Notes: generated from the letters alone by a model not told the origin. Numbered from the stretch's first letter, positions 1-6,126 are shown. The stretch: DNA of 7,066 bases from SVFI01 sp045546735 (GCA_045546735.1 JAZQDJ010000112.1:1-7066), one strand, 5' to 3'. Numbers and translations: made by a program.

Positions 1-54
1 AACAAAATTCTACCATTTTTTCTATCCAGAAACAATATAACTAATCACTTATAG

Positions 55-96
55 AAAAAGAGCATTTTTGCACCACCATATTATGCCAAAACGCTC
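55..96 (-). terminator. Intrinsic terminator of the transporter-peptidase operon
   Basis: Eleven bases after the peptidase stop, GAGCGTTTTGGCA (96-84) pairs with TGCAAAAATGCTC (72-60). The stem has 12 pairs, one G-T wobble, one mismatch and an 11-base loop, followed by T5 at 59-55. There is no T tract after it on the plus strand, so it works in one direction and marks the end of the transcript. The remaining 54 bases to the window edge are A/T-rich, and I see nothing in them. Confidence 0.85.
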
Positions 97-106
97 CTCT
101 CAAAAG

Positions 107-1750
107 CTAATTTTCTTCAAGATATTCCATCGCTTTCTCAAGCACATAGTCTTCTCCCTCATCAAACAGCGATGAAACCGCCTGCAAATCAAACGGTATT
201 TTTACATCCAAAGGCACCACCGCTTGGCGAGAATAATCCGTGTCCACAAATACACTACCATCCTCATTTAACAAAAGTGCTCCCGAATAAGACAACATTC
301 CATACTCAAAGTTTACGGAATTTACGCCTTGACAGCTTCCGTTGCTATGAGTAAATCCCATCACAGTCACATTCGGATACTCCGAGGCCGCCATCGTAAA
401 GTGATCGCCTGCACTGACCGTATTGGCATTGACGAGTATTACAATCTGTCCATGTCCCCAAAGGTCTTCTCCCTGATAGGTCTCACACTGCCCGACTTGA
501 TAAATCACACTTCCGTCATCCTCGACACTGTCTATCTTGTACTTTTGTGTCTCCTTATCAAATACAGCATCATAGGCATAGACATGCTCTCCGGAAGGCG
601 CAATCAATTTCAAAACATGCTCCACATGAGTTCCGGAGCCACCGGAATTAGAGCGAAGATCGAAAATCAAATTCGTTACACCTTCCTCTTTTAGAGCAAT
701 CATCTCCTCCCGCAGCGCCGTCTCCATCTCTGAAAAATTCTCTTCGGAATCATAATTCATAAATCGCATACGAAGAAGTGCTGTATTTTCATCCACGCGC
801 ATCCAATCCAGATTCGAAATTTCAACCCCTTTGTCGATAATATCTTCAGTGCAATCCCTCATTCTATCGTAATAGTTTCCGATTTTCGAAAGTGTAACTG
901 TCTTTTCCTCGCCTGTTTCGTCGATGAAACAAACCTCCGCTGTCTCACCGCCCTCACCTGCAATGGAAAGAGATTCATAAAATTCTTCGTTTTCTTCCAC
1001 TGCAAACGAGAAAATCTTTTCTTTCCCGGACAATTTTTCAACCGACGCACCATTCCAGGCCGTTATTTCACTGCCGTTACGAATACCTGTTTTGTAAGCC
1101 TCACTGCCTTCTTCCACCATAACAGCCACGATTCTTTCGTCCGCCAGCTTCATCGTACACAAACCATAGTCATTTCCGTACATTTTTTCATAAGCCATTT
1201 TTTCAATTTTTTCATCTTTTATTCCATAGCTGACATGTCCGTCTTGAAATTCCATGGCAAACTGTGTCCAGGCAATGGATGCCGCCACCTCATCATGCTC
1301 TTTGTCTGCCGCCTCAAATAACGGCAGATACTTTTCATACAGCCCATCCCAATCTATGCTTTTTTGCTCGGAAAGTACATAATGAAGCTTCATTTCTTCA
1401 AACCCGTCCATAAAATCCGTTAAATAATCATAGCTTCTGTACGCCGGAGAAAAAAGACAGATTCCGAGGGATAAAAGCGAAAATATTATACTGACAAAAC
1501 ATAAAATACGACGCACTTTTTTCTCTTGCCTGACCATGCCAAAAACAAGAAGAAAAGCTCCTAAATAAACACCAAACATACATGTTTCAAACTCATATAT
1601 CGCAACCAGAACGAGGGTCAAAAGAAACGGCACAAGATAAAACAAACGCCATCTTACGCTTTTCTTTTTTTCTGCAAATCCCGCCAGCCAAAACAAAAAA
1701 ACTGCCAGAAAAAAATTCAAAACCACACACACAATATCGCAAATAACCAT
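107..1750 (-). CDS. Membrane-anchored S41-family serine peptidase with PDZ-like segment
   Basis: This is a 547-residue protein. Four predicted helices (about 4-24, 36-54, 57-73, 81-101) precede a large soluble region. Basic loops at 28-35 and 74-81 and a short acidic loop at 53-56 predict, by the positive-inside rule, that the catalytic region is outside the cell. FQDGHVSYG (H172) matches the conserved D-x-H element of the family, about 195-240 resembles a PDZ domain (VEEGSEAYKTGIRNGSEITAWNG), DLRSNSGG is at 364-371, and the nucleophile is probably S446 in NTVSAGDHF. No lysine is seen at the position expected for CtpA-type Ser-Lys enzymes, so a Ser-His mechanism as in NSR or tricorn-like members is more likely. 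AGGAGG lies five bases before the ATG and overlaps the upstream stop, so it is coupled to the transporter. NSR-like cleavage of a lantibiotic is an attractive role but unproven; processing of a cell-surface protein is an alternative. Confidence 0.88.
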   Translation of the reverse strand: MVICDIVCVVLNFFLAVFLFWLAGFAEKKKSVRWRLFYLVPFLLTLVLVAIYEFETCMFGVYLGAFLLVFGMVRQEKKVRRILCFVSIIFSLLSLGICLFSPAYRSYDYLTDFMDGFEEMKLHYVLSEQKSIDWDGLYEKYLPLFEAADKEHDEVAASIAWTQFAMEFQDGHVSYGIKDEKIEKMAYEKMYGNDYGLCTMKLADERIVAVMVEEGSEAYKTGIRNGSEITAWNGASVEKLSGKEKIFSFAVEENEEFYESLSIAGEGGETAEVCFIDETGEEKTVTLSKIGNYYDRMRDCTEDIIDKGVEISNLDWMRVDENTALLRMRFMNYDSEENFSEMETALREEMIALKEEGVTNLIFDLRSNSGGSGTHVEHVLKLIAPSGEHVYAYDAVFDKETQKYKIDSVEDDGSVIYQVGQCETYQGEDLWGHGQIVILVNANTVSAGDHFTMAASEYPNVTVMGFTHSNGSCQGVNSVNFEYGMLSYSGALLLNEDGSVFVDTDYSRQAVVPLDVKIPFDLQAVSSLFDEGEDYVLEKAMEYLEEN

Positions 1751-1759
1751 AGCTGCCTC

Positions 1760-2539
1760 CTAATTTATATCATCCTTCAAAAATACCATGTAACCAAGCC
1801 ATAAGAAAAACAGCCCAAAAACCAGAGATGAAACTATCACGCCTGCAATTTGAGGTGCATTCATCGATGCATCATAAAGAGTAATCATTTTTTCACCTAC
1901 CAGGGTAAAGGTACTCCAAGGATGAAAATCTGTCAGTTCGTACAAGGTTCCGAGTCCGCTAAAGAATCTTGCTTTTTCCGGAATTAAATTATTTCCAATC
2001 ATACCCGCAAAAAACACTAAAGTTCCCGCTCCCATAACCACATAGGAATTTTTTACTACATAGTTCAAAAAGACAAACTCACAAATCAGCCGAAACATAG
2101 GAAACATTACAAGCACCAATCGCGCAAGACACCAGCCGACGGACAACTCATCTCCCCAGCCCCCGAGAACCAATGCAGTAATCACTGCAATCATGCTTAT
2201 CACAATCATAAATAGTCCGCTCAACAGAAAACTCAGCCAAAATCCGGAGAAATATATTTTTTTTCGTGTGTAACCGCCCATCAGTTCATAATGCTTGGTT
2301 TTATCTATAAAATCTCCCCCGCAAATCTCTGCTGTAAGAAGAAGTACAAAAACAACTGCACAATGTAATATCGTATATCCGAAATCCGCTATGTATTTTG
2401 ATCCCGCCATCATTTCTTCGTAATAACACATTTCGCCCGATGTCCCTGTGATTTGTATAATGCATATCACAAAGAAAATCAGCCATAGGATTCTGTTTTT
2501 TCTAAGCTGATACAGCTGTGCTTTCATAATCTGCTTCAT
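1760..2539 (-). CDS. ABC-2 type permease, LanE/LanG-like (second of two)
   Basis: This is a 259-residue membrane protein with about six helices (roughly 16-31, 53-73, 100-125, 137-160, 165-183 and 230-253), starting MKQIMKAQLYQLRKNR. The loop motif D76-x2-D79-K-T-x2-Y-E-x-M-x-G-x2-R92 and the helix-4 motif FRLICE...VVKN repeat those of the preceding permease with a constant four-residue offset, which points to gene duplication. It should be the second half of the transporter channel. The ATG at 2539 is preceded by GGGAGA, six bases upstream. The stop overlaps the ribosome binding site of the peptidase gene that follows nine bases later. As with its partner, the LanG-like role is inferred from size, pairing and the E-loop ATPase. 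Confidence 0.88.
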   Translation of the reverse strand: MKQIMKAQLYQLRKNRILWLIFFVICIIQITGTSGEMCYYEEMMAGSKYIADFGYTILHCAVVFVLLLTAEICGGDFIDKTKHYELMGGYTRKKIYFSGFWLSFLLSGLFMIVISMIAVITALVLGGWGDELSVGWCLARLVLVMFPMFRLICEFVFLNYVVKNSYVVMGAGTLVFFAGMIGNNLIPEKARFFSGLGTLYELTDFHPWSTFTLVGEKMITLYDASMNAPQIAGVIVSSLVFGLFFLWLGYMVFLKDDIN

Positions 2540-2554
2540 GTTATCTCTCCCAAT

Positions 2555-3352
2555 CTATCTCATATCCTGTTTATTAAACTGCGTTTTGGCCACCAAAAGT
2601 GTAAGCCCGGAAACTACAATCACAGCTATTATAATCTGCATGATTTCCCCGCTTTCGATCGGCGGTCCGAATACCGGAACATCTTCTCCGCCGATGTACT
2701 CAAATTTATACGGAAAAGAACTGAATTGAAACATTCCGGACAGCGAAAACAGGAAAATCGGAAATTCACCTATCATCTCTTCATAAACTAAAGTTACCAG
2801 CACCACAAATTCATTTAGTATCCATCCTATAATCATGGACATAAAACAGTTTTTCAAAAGTACGGTAAGTAAAATAAGTTCACAGACCAATCGAAATACC
2901 AATAACATAAATATCAGCACCCATGAAACTCCGACCTTGAACTCAAGATTTTGGCCCCAGCCGTTACAAAAAGATAACACAACAAGGGGCAATACCAGAT
3001 AGATGACGCTGATTCCCAAACACCATAAAATTGTCAAAATGACTCTTGCACCAAACACATAGTTTCTGGAATTCCCCGCCATAATTTCATAATTAATTGT
3101 TTTATCGGTCATATCCCAGCCCACAATTCTGGCAACCAGAACACAACACAAAGCCAGACATCCCACAACCATAAACTCTGCATTTTTTGCCAAAAACAAT
3201 CCTGCGTTTATTTCCGAAAATGCCATTCCTTCTTCTACTAAAGCCGAGTAAAAGCCGATTCCTATCGCAAAAAAACCACTGAATAATATCGCATATATCG
3301 TGAAATTATCTCTTTTTATTTGATAATTTAACCCCTTCATCAGATTCCACAT
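2555..3352 (-). CDS. ABC-2 type permease, LanE/LanG-like (first of two)
   Basis: This 265-residue membrane protein has about six predicted helices (roughly 19-38, 59-77, 104-127, 143-163, 171-190 and 237-256) with both ends cytoplasmic. The N-terminus MWNLMKGLNYQIKRD is the amphipathic, basic lead-in usual for this class. A cytoplasmic loop carries D80-x2-D83-K-T-x2-Y-E-x-M-x-G-x2-R96, and helix 4 carries FRLVCE followed by LLKN. The same motifs occur at equal spacing in the next gene, so the pair are paralogues and probably form a heterodimer driven by the upstream ATPase. Size, pairing and ATPase type fit the LanE/LanG subunits that protect membranes from lantibiotics; bacitracin-type or other small ABC-2 exporters remain possible. 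It overlaps the ATPase gene by 47 bases and is 15 bases from the next gene. The start is the least certain point. Confidence 0.88.
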   Translation of the reverse strand: MWNLMKGLNYQIKRDNFTIYAILFSGFFAIGIGFYSALVEEGMAFSEINAGLFLAKNAEFMVVGCLALCCVLVARIVGWDMTDKTINYEIMAGNSRNYVFGARVILTILWCLGISVIYLVLPLVVLSFCNGWGQNLEFKVGVSWVLIFMLLVFRLVCELILLTVLLKNCFMSMIIGWILNEFVVLVTLVYEEMIGEFPIFLFSLSGMFQFSSFPYKFEYIGGEDVPVFGPPIESGEIMQIIIAVIVVSGLTLLVAKTQFNKQDMR

Positions 3353-4265
3353 TTTGTTCACCTACCATATCCATATAATATTTTTCAAGATTTGCTTCTA
3401 CCATATGCAGCGTAACCGGTATTACCCCGCCCTCATATAAAGCCTTTGAAATTTTTGTCACATCCTCAAGCCCCTCATAAAGTCTGATACTTCCATCCTC
3501 TTCCACCTCGACCTGACCGGCAAAACCTTTCTCCTGTAAAATCACAAGTGCTTTGGCATCATTATCGGTATGAATATGATAATATTCCTTACAAATTTGC
3601 CGAAGATTTTCTGCCGAAACCGATTGTATCAGTTCCCCGTGATGAATGAAAATGTAGTCGCTGCAAAGCAGGGATAACTCTGTCAAAATGTGAGAGGAAA
3701 TCATAATGGTGATATGTTCTTCTTTATTCAGTTTTAATAATAGATTTCGAATCTCGACGATTCCTTCCGGATCCAATCCGTTAATCGGCTCGTCAAGCAC
3801 CATGATTTCCGGCTTCGTCATAAGAGCAATGGCAATTCCCAGTCTTTGTCGCATACCGAGTGAAAAATTCTTTACTGCTTTTTTTCCTGTGTCAGAAAGT
3901 CCCACAATTTCCAGCACTTCCTCCACCCTGTTCTTATTTGGAATACCTTTCATAATCCGGAGTTTTTCCAAGTTTTCCCTGGCAGTTAAATTCTCTTTCG
4001 CATAGGGTGTTTCTATCATAAAGCTTATACGGCTTCTCGCCCTCGCCAGTCCTTCTTCCGAAGTCTCCCCATAGATGGATATTCTGCCGTCCGTCGGGAG
4101 CACAAGACCGCCTAATATTTTCATAATCGTAGTCTTACCTGCACCGTTCGGTCCGATTAATCCCACAATTTGTCCCTCTCTTATTTGAAAATCCGCATCT
4201 TTTACCACCTTATGGTCCATATATTGCTTAGTAAGGCTCTTTGCTTCAATAATTACATTGCTCAT
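3306..4265 (-). CDS. ABC transporter ATP-binding protein, LanF/BcrA-like, with E-loop
   Basis: This is a 319-residue cytoplasmic ATPase that would power export or membrane clearance of a substrate by the two following permeases. Walker A GPNGAGKTT is at 38-46, the signature FSLGMRQR at 134-141, Walker B IMVLDEP at 154-160 (D158, catalytic E159), the D-loop GLD at 163-165 and the H-loop histidine at H192. At the Q-loop position the sequence is SFMIETPYAKENLTARENL, with glutamate E85 instead of glutamine. This 'E-loop' is established as a hallmark of lantibiotic immunity ATPases (LanF, such as NukF). A C-terminal region of about 100 residues follows the nucleotide-binding fold, as in LanF and BcrA proteins of about 300 residues. 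The 3' end overlaps the next permease gene by 47 bases, which implies coupled translation. No lantibiotic biosynthesis gene is visible, so resistance or sensing rather than producer self-immunity is inferred. Confidence 0.93.
   Translation of the reverse strand: MSNVIIEAKSLTKQYMDHKVVKDADFQIREGQIVGLIGPNGAGKTTIMKILGGLVLPTDGRISIYGETSEEGLARARSRISFMIETPYAKENLTARENLEKLRIMKGIPNKNRVEEVLEIVGLSDTGKKAVKNFSLGMRQRLGIAIALMTKPEIMVLDEPINGLDPEGIVEIRNLLLKLNKEEHITIMISSHILTELSLLCSDYIFIHHGELIQSVSAENLRQICKEYYHIHTDNDAKALVILQEKGFAGQVEVEEDGSIRLYEGLEDVTKISKALYEGGVIPVTLHMVEANLEKYYMDMVGEQNVESDEGVKLSNKKR
3359..3363 (-). promoter_or_regulatory. Ribosome binding site deciding the first permease start
   Basis: AGGTG sits six bases before the ATG at 3352. 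It includes the GTG at 3361, which could open the frame three codons earlier but has no good SD. Another ATG at 3340 is possible. The site lies inside the ATPase gene. Confidence 0.6.
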
Positions 4266-4268
4266 AGT

Positions 4269-4275
4269 CTCCTCC
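4269..4275 (-). promoter_or_regulatory. Ribosome binding site fixing the ABC ATPase start
   Basis: GGAGGAG lies three bases upstream of the ATG at 4265 (five bases if only GGAGG is counted). A TTG at 4277 opens the same frame four codons earlier, but it overlaps this SD, so the ATG is the real start. Confidence 0.85.
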
Positions 4276-4300
4276 AAAGTATCTTTTTCTTTCAGTTCCT

Positions 4301-4306
4301 ATTTTA
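4301..4306 (-). promoter_or_regulatory. Possible -10 element for the transporter-peptidase genes
   Basis: TAAAAT on the minus strand matches TATAAT at five of six positions. It lies 36 bases before the ATPase start and directly downstream of the tandem repeats. At the standard 17-base spacing the -35 position reads TTCTTT, a poor match, as is common for promoters that need an activator. In A/T-rich DNA such a hexamer is expected often. Confidence 0.3.
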
Positions 4307-4310
4307 GAAT

Positions 4311-4366
4311 AAAAAAGAAACTTAAAGAATTTCTTAAATTTCTTAAATTCTTTAAATTTCTTTTTT
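4311..4366 (-). terminator. 22-bp A/T-rich hairpin across the kinase stop codon (terminator or attenuator candidate)
   Basis: The segment 4366-4345 pairs with 4332-4311 around a 12-base loop (4344-4333). All 22 positions pair in the minus-strand transcript, one of them as a G-U wobble; in plus-strand RNA that position would be an A-C mismatch. The 3' arm ends in TTTCTTTTTT, so it resembles an intrinsic terminator whose T tract is inside the stem. The first arm includes the last kinase codons (KKEI and stop). It separates the two-component genes from the transporter genes and could reduce read-through between them. The same bases form tandem repeats, listed separately, so the hairpin may be partly a by-product of them. 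Confidence 0.5.
4322..4360. repeat. Tandem A/T-rich repeats, candidate regulator-binding sites
   Basis: On the plus strand, TTAAATTTC occurs exactly at 4334-4342 and 4352-4360, with a shortened TTAAATTC at 4343-4350 and an expanded TTAAAgaaTTTC at 4322-4333. Unit starts are 12, 9 and 9 bases apart. Direct repeats of about this spacing just upstream of a -10 element are typical binding sites of OmpR-family regulators, so this is a reasonable operator for the transporter genes. Low complexity makes chance or slippage a real alternative. Confidence 0.45.
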
Positions 4367-5266
4367 AAATCTTATTCCGATGCGTAAGCTGTTTTCTTCT
4401 TTTCTTGCAAATACTTCCGCCCCTTGTTTCATGGCCAATAATTTCACAATATAGAGTCCTAAGCCGGTCCCCCGGCTGCTGCGAGCCTCCTCGCCTCGAT
4501 AAGTTCTGTCAAAAAGTCTGGTCTCATCCACCACCTGCCCCGGCATAAGCACGTTTACAAAAGATAGTTCACAGCTTCTACCATCCTTTTCTGTTTCTAC
4601 TAATGAAATTTCAAAGCTTTCCTTTGCATATCTAAGGACATTGGTCAAAAGATTTCCGAGCATACGAAGAATCAAATCTTCATTACCGTCTATCACAATA
4701 CTTTTATCCGGAATATGAATAATCGGATGTAAATTGTAATTTTTGATAACCGCCTCGTGATCCACAACAAACTGTATGAGAAGCGCCGTTATATCAAGTT
4801 TTGAACAAATCACCTTGCTTGTATCACTTTCCAACATCGCCAATTCAAAAAATTCATCCATCATTTGCTTGAGACTATCTGTTTTTTGAAGCCCGGTTTC
4901 CAAATAGATTTGCTGCTTCTCTGTTAGATTCCCTTCCTGCTGCAGCATTTGAAGATTTCCTTTTACAACCGTCAGCGGCGTTCGAAGATCATGTGCGATA
5001 TCCGATACGGATTGCTTCCACTTTTCTTCTTCTTTCATTATGCAAAGCTTCATTTCTTTTTGATAATCCAGATTTTCATTTATTCCCGATGCCAAATCTG
5101 TCAAATCTTTATCAAATAACGAAATGGTAAGTTGTCGATTGTAAGACATTTCCTTGGTTTTTTCCAGTTCTTTCCTGCAATTTCTGATTTCCCGTTTTAA
5201 TGCACAAAGATACATAAAAAGAGCCGCACAAAGAAGAAGTAAAACTACACTAATTGCTATCCACAT
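4352..5266 (-). CDS. Small membrane-anchored sensor histidine kinase
   Basis: This 304-residue kinase has one predicted N-terminal membrane helix (about 3-23) followed by a basic, helical linker (24-80). There is no second membrane segment, no extracellular loop and no recognisable sensor domain. The H-box SDIAHDLRTPLT puts the phosphorylated histidine at H92. The N-box is at about 201-214 (NLLTNVLRYA, N205 and N209), an F-box-like LFDRTYRGEE at 251-260, and the G2 box GTGLGL at 266-271. The usual DxGxGI (G1) box is not canonical: the segment reads SFVNVLMPGQ, with N238 where the aspartate is expected, a variation I recall in other short clostridial kinases. The ATG at 5266 has AGGAGG at 5278-5273, six bases upstream, inside the regulator gene. 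It most likely phosphorylates the adjacent regulator. Because it lacks a sensor, the adjacent transporter or an unseen partner may supply the input (inference). The last codons form one arm of a long hairpin. Confidence 0.93.
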   Translation of the reverse strand: MWIAISVVLLLLCAALFMYLCALKREIRNCRKELEKTKEMSYNRQLTISLFDKDLTDLASGINENLDYQKEMKLCIMKEEEKWKQSVSDIAHDLRTPLTVVKGNLQMLQQEGNLTEKQQIYLETGLQKTDSLKQMMDEFFELAMLESDTSKVICSKLDITALLIQFVVDHEAVIKNYNLHPIIHIPDKSIVIDGNEDLILRMLGNLLTNVLRYAKESFEISLVETEKDGRSCELSFVNVLMPGQVVDETRLFDRTYRGEEARSSRGTGLGLYIVKLLAMKQGAEVFARKEENSLRIGIRFKKEI

Positions 5267-5969
5267 AAGGTTCCTCCTGCTTCTTCAGCCGATACCCAAT
5301 TCCCCAAACCGTCTCAATATACTCGTGGCCGGTTGCTTTTTTCAATTTACTGCGTAAATTACTCAAATGCACATTAATGGTATTGTCCTCATAATAATAT
5401 ACATCATTCCAAACAGACTCATACAGGTTAGCTTTGGTAAATGTCTTTTCCGGCTGTTCCAAAAAAAGTTGTAACAGTTGCAGTTCTTTCGCCGTCAGCG
5501 CAATCGCATATTGCTTATAGACAACTCTGTGCTGCTCCGGATACAATTTTAACTCCCCGCAGCCAAGCACCTTCTCTTCCTTTGACGCCGTCTTTTCCGT
5601 CACTCCGCTTCTGCGCAGCACTACCTCAATACGAACCAGCACCTCGTCCAAATCAAACGGCTTTAAAATATAGTCATCTGCTCCCATACGAAGCACTTCA
5701 AGCCTTGTTTCCACCTGAGATTTGGCTGATAAAACAATGACCGGCGTCTGGGCCTTTTCACGAAGTTCACCAATCAGCACATCGCCGCTTTTGTACGGAA
5801 GCATAAGATCCATGAGCACAAGCGTATATGTTTTTTTCTTTATAAACTCTGATGCTTGTCTTCCGTCATATGCACATTCCACATCATATTCATGTGCTGT
5901 CAGAAAGTCTGCAAGCATCTGACTGATTTCTTTATAGTCTTCTACAATCAGAATACTACCTTTGCTCAT
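5250..5969 (-). CDS. OmpR/PhoB-family response regulator
   Basis: This is a cytoplasmic DNA-binding regulator of 239 residues, the normal size for the family. The receiver domain (about 1-120) has the acidic pair E10/D11, the phosphoacceptor D54 in LVLMDLMLP, S81 in VIVLSAK and the invariant K103 in ILKPF. The C-terminal winged-helix domain (about 138-230) contains the typical LTAKELQLLQLFLEQP, a recognition-helix region NTINVHLSNLRSKL, and the closing WGIGYRL. All phosphorelay residues are present, so it should be functional. It overlaps the histidine kinase gene by 17 bases, which marks the two as a cognate pair. From context it probably controls the downstream transporter and peptidase genes, and perhaps itself; A/T-rich direct repeats in front of the transporter are candidate binding sites. 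Similar regulators pair with lantibiotic or bacitracin resistance transporters, but the family alone does not give the signal. Confidence 0.94.
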   Translation of the reverse strand: MSKGSILIVEDYKEISQMLADFLTAHEYDVECAYDGRQASEFIKKKTYTLVLMDLMLPYKSGDVLIGELREKAQTPVIVLSAKSQVETRLEVLRMGADDYILKPFDLDEVLVRIEVVLRRSGVTEKTASKEEKVLGCGELKLYPEQHRVVYKQYAIALTAKELQLLQLFLEQPEKTFTKANLYESVWNDVYYYEDNTINVHLSNLRSKLKKATGHEYIETVWGIGYRLKKQEEPYVDSN

Positions 5970-5976
5970 TGTTTCG

Positions 5977-5982
5977 CCTCCT
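5977..5982 (-). promoter_or_regulatory. Ribosome binding site fixing the response-regulator start
   Basis: AGGAGG lies seven bases upstream of the ATG at 5969. An in-frame GTG at 6014 would add 15 residues that overlap the hairpin and this SD and has no SD of its own, so the ATG at 5969 is chosen. Confidence 0.9.
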
Positions 5983-5990
5983 AAATAATT

Positions 5991-6038
5991 AAAAAAAGGG
6001 GCTGTTGTAATCACCCATGAAGCAGCAGTTCCCTTTTT
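5991..6038 (-). terminator. Terminator-like hairpin with T7 just upstream of the regulator's ribosome binding site
   Basis: On the minus strand GGGAACTGCTG (6033-6023) can pair with CAACAGCCCC (6007-5998) around a 15-base loop, with a small internal mismatch and one C-A mismatch. Seven Ts follow at 5997-5991. The SD of the response regulator begins only nine bases later, so no promoter fits between hairpin and gene. It therefore lies in the leader of the operon, where it could attenuate transcription or stop read-through from nrdDG. Read on the plus strand the stem pairs slightly better and is followed by T5, so it may act in both directions. Confidence 0.45.
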
Positions 6039-6044
6039 ATGCGC

Positions 6045-6058
6045 AAAAAACGTTTTTT
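6045..6058. repeat. Perfect 14-bp palindrome A6-CG-T6 in the leader
   Basis: AAAAAACGTTTTTT is its own reverse complement. It sits between the candidate promoter and the terminator-like hairpin, inside the presumed 5' leader of the regulator operon. It is loosely flanked by GCG (6041-6043) and CGC (6063-6065), which could extend an RNA stem across an unpaired stretch. It could be an operator or an RNA stem; nothing here decides which. Confidence 0.4.
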
Positions 6059-6089
6059 TGTTCGCGTCCTTAGCAATTTTATCCGATTT

Positions 6090-6126
6090 ATTATATGATA
6101 TAAGAATATGTCGGGAAAAGGGTCAA
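6090..6126 (-). promoter_or_regulatory. Candidate promoter of the response-regulator operon
   Basis: On the minus strand a -35-like TTGACC lies at 6126-6121, and a very A/T-rich block containing a perfect TATAAT lies at 6095-6090. The distance between these two hexamers is 25 bases, too long for a standard pair. The better-spaced -10 partners of TTGACC are imperfect: TATATC at 18 bases, TATCAT at 20. The region clearly looks like a sigma-A type promoter, but the exact hexamer pairing is uncertain. A start near 6083 would give a leader of about 110 bases before the regulator's ATG. Confidence 0.5.

Noticed and set aside
41..54. AATCACTTAT shared between the left edge and 6198-6207, a possible repeat or attachment site
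   Set aside because: Ten A/T-rich bases in one context without extension or mobile genes nearby are easily explained by chance.
329..694. Open frame of 121 codons on the plus strand
   Set aside because: It lies wholly antisense to the S41 peptidase gene, whose motifs establish the coding strand; no SD and no recognisable protein features.
3706..4005. Open frame of 99 codons on the plus strand
   Set aside because: Antisense to the ATPase signature and Walker B region; composition is the mirror of the real gene.
4266..4351. Possible hidden lantibiotic precursor gene in the kinase-ATPase gap
   Set aside because: The gap is only 86 bases, dominated by A/T repeats, and has no Cys/Ser/Thr-rich short frame with an SD on either strand.
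5441..5740. Open frame of 99 codons on the plus strand
   Set aside because: Antisense to the response regulator, proline/serine-rich as expected of a shadow frame, with no SD.
5989..6018. Nine-codon mini-frame (ATG at 6018) in the regulator leader, a possible leader peptide for attenuation
   Set aside because: No SD precedes the ATG, and the peptide MGDYNSPFF shows no run of regulatory codons.
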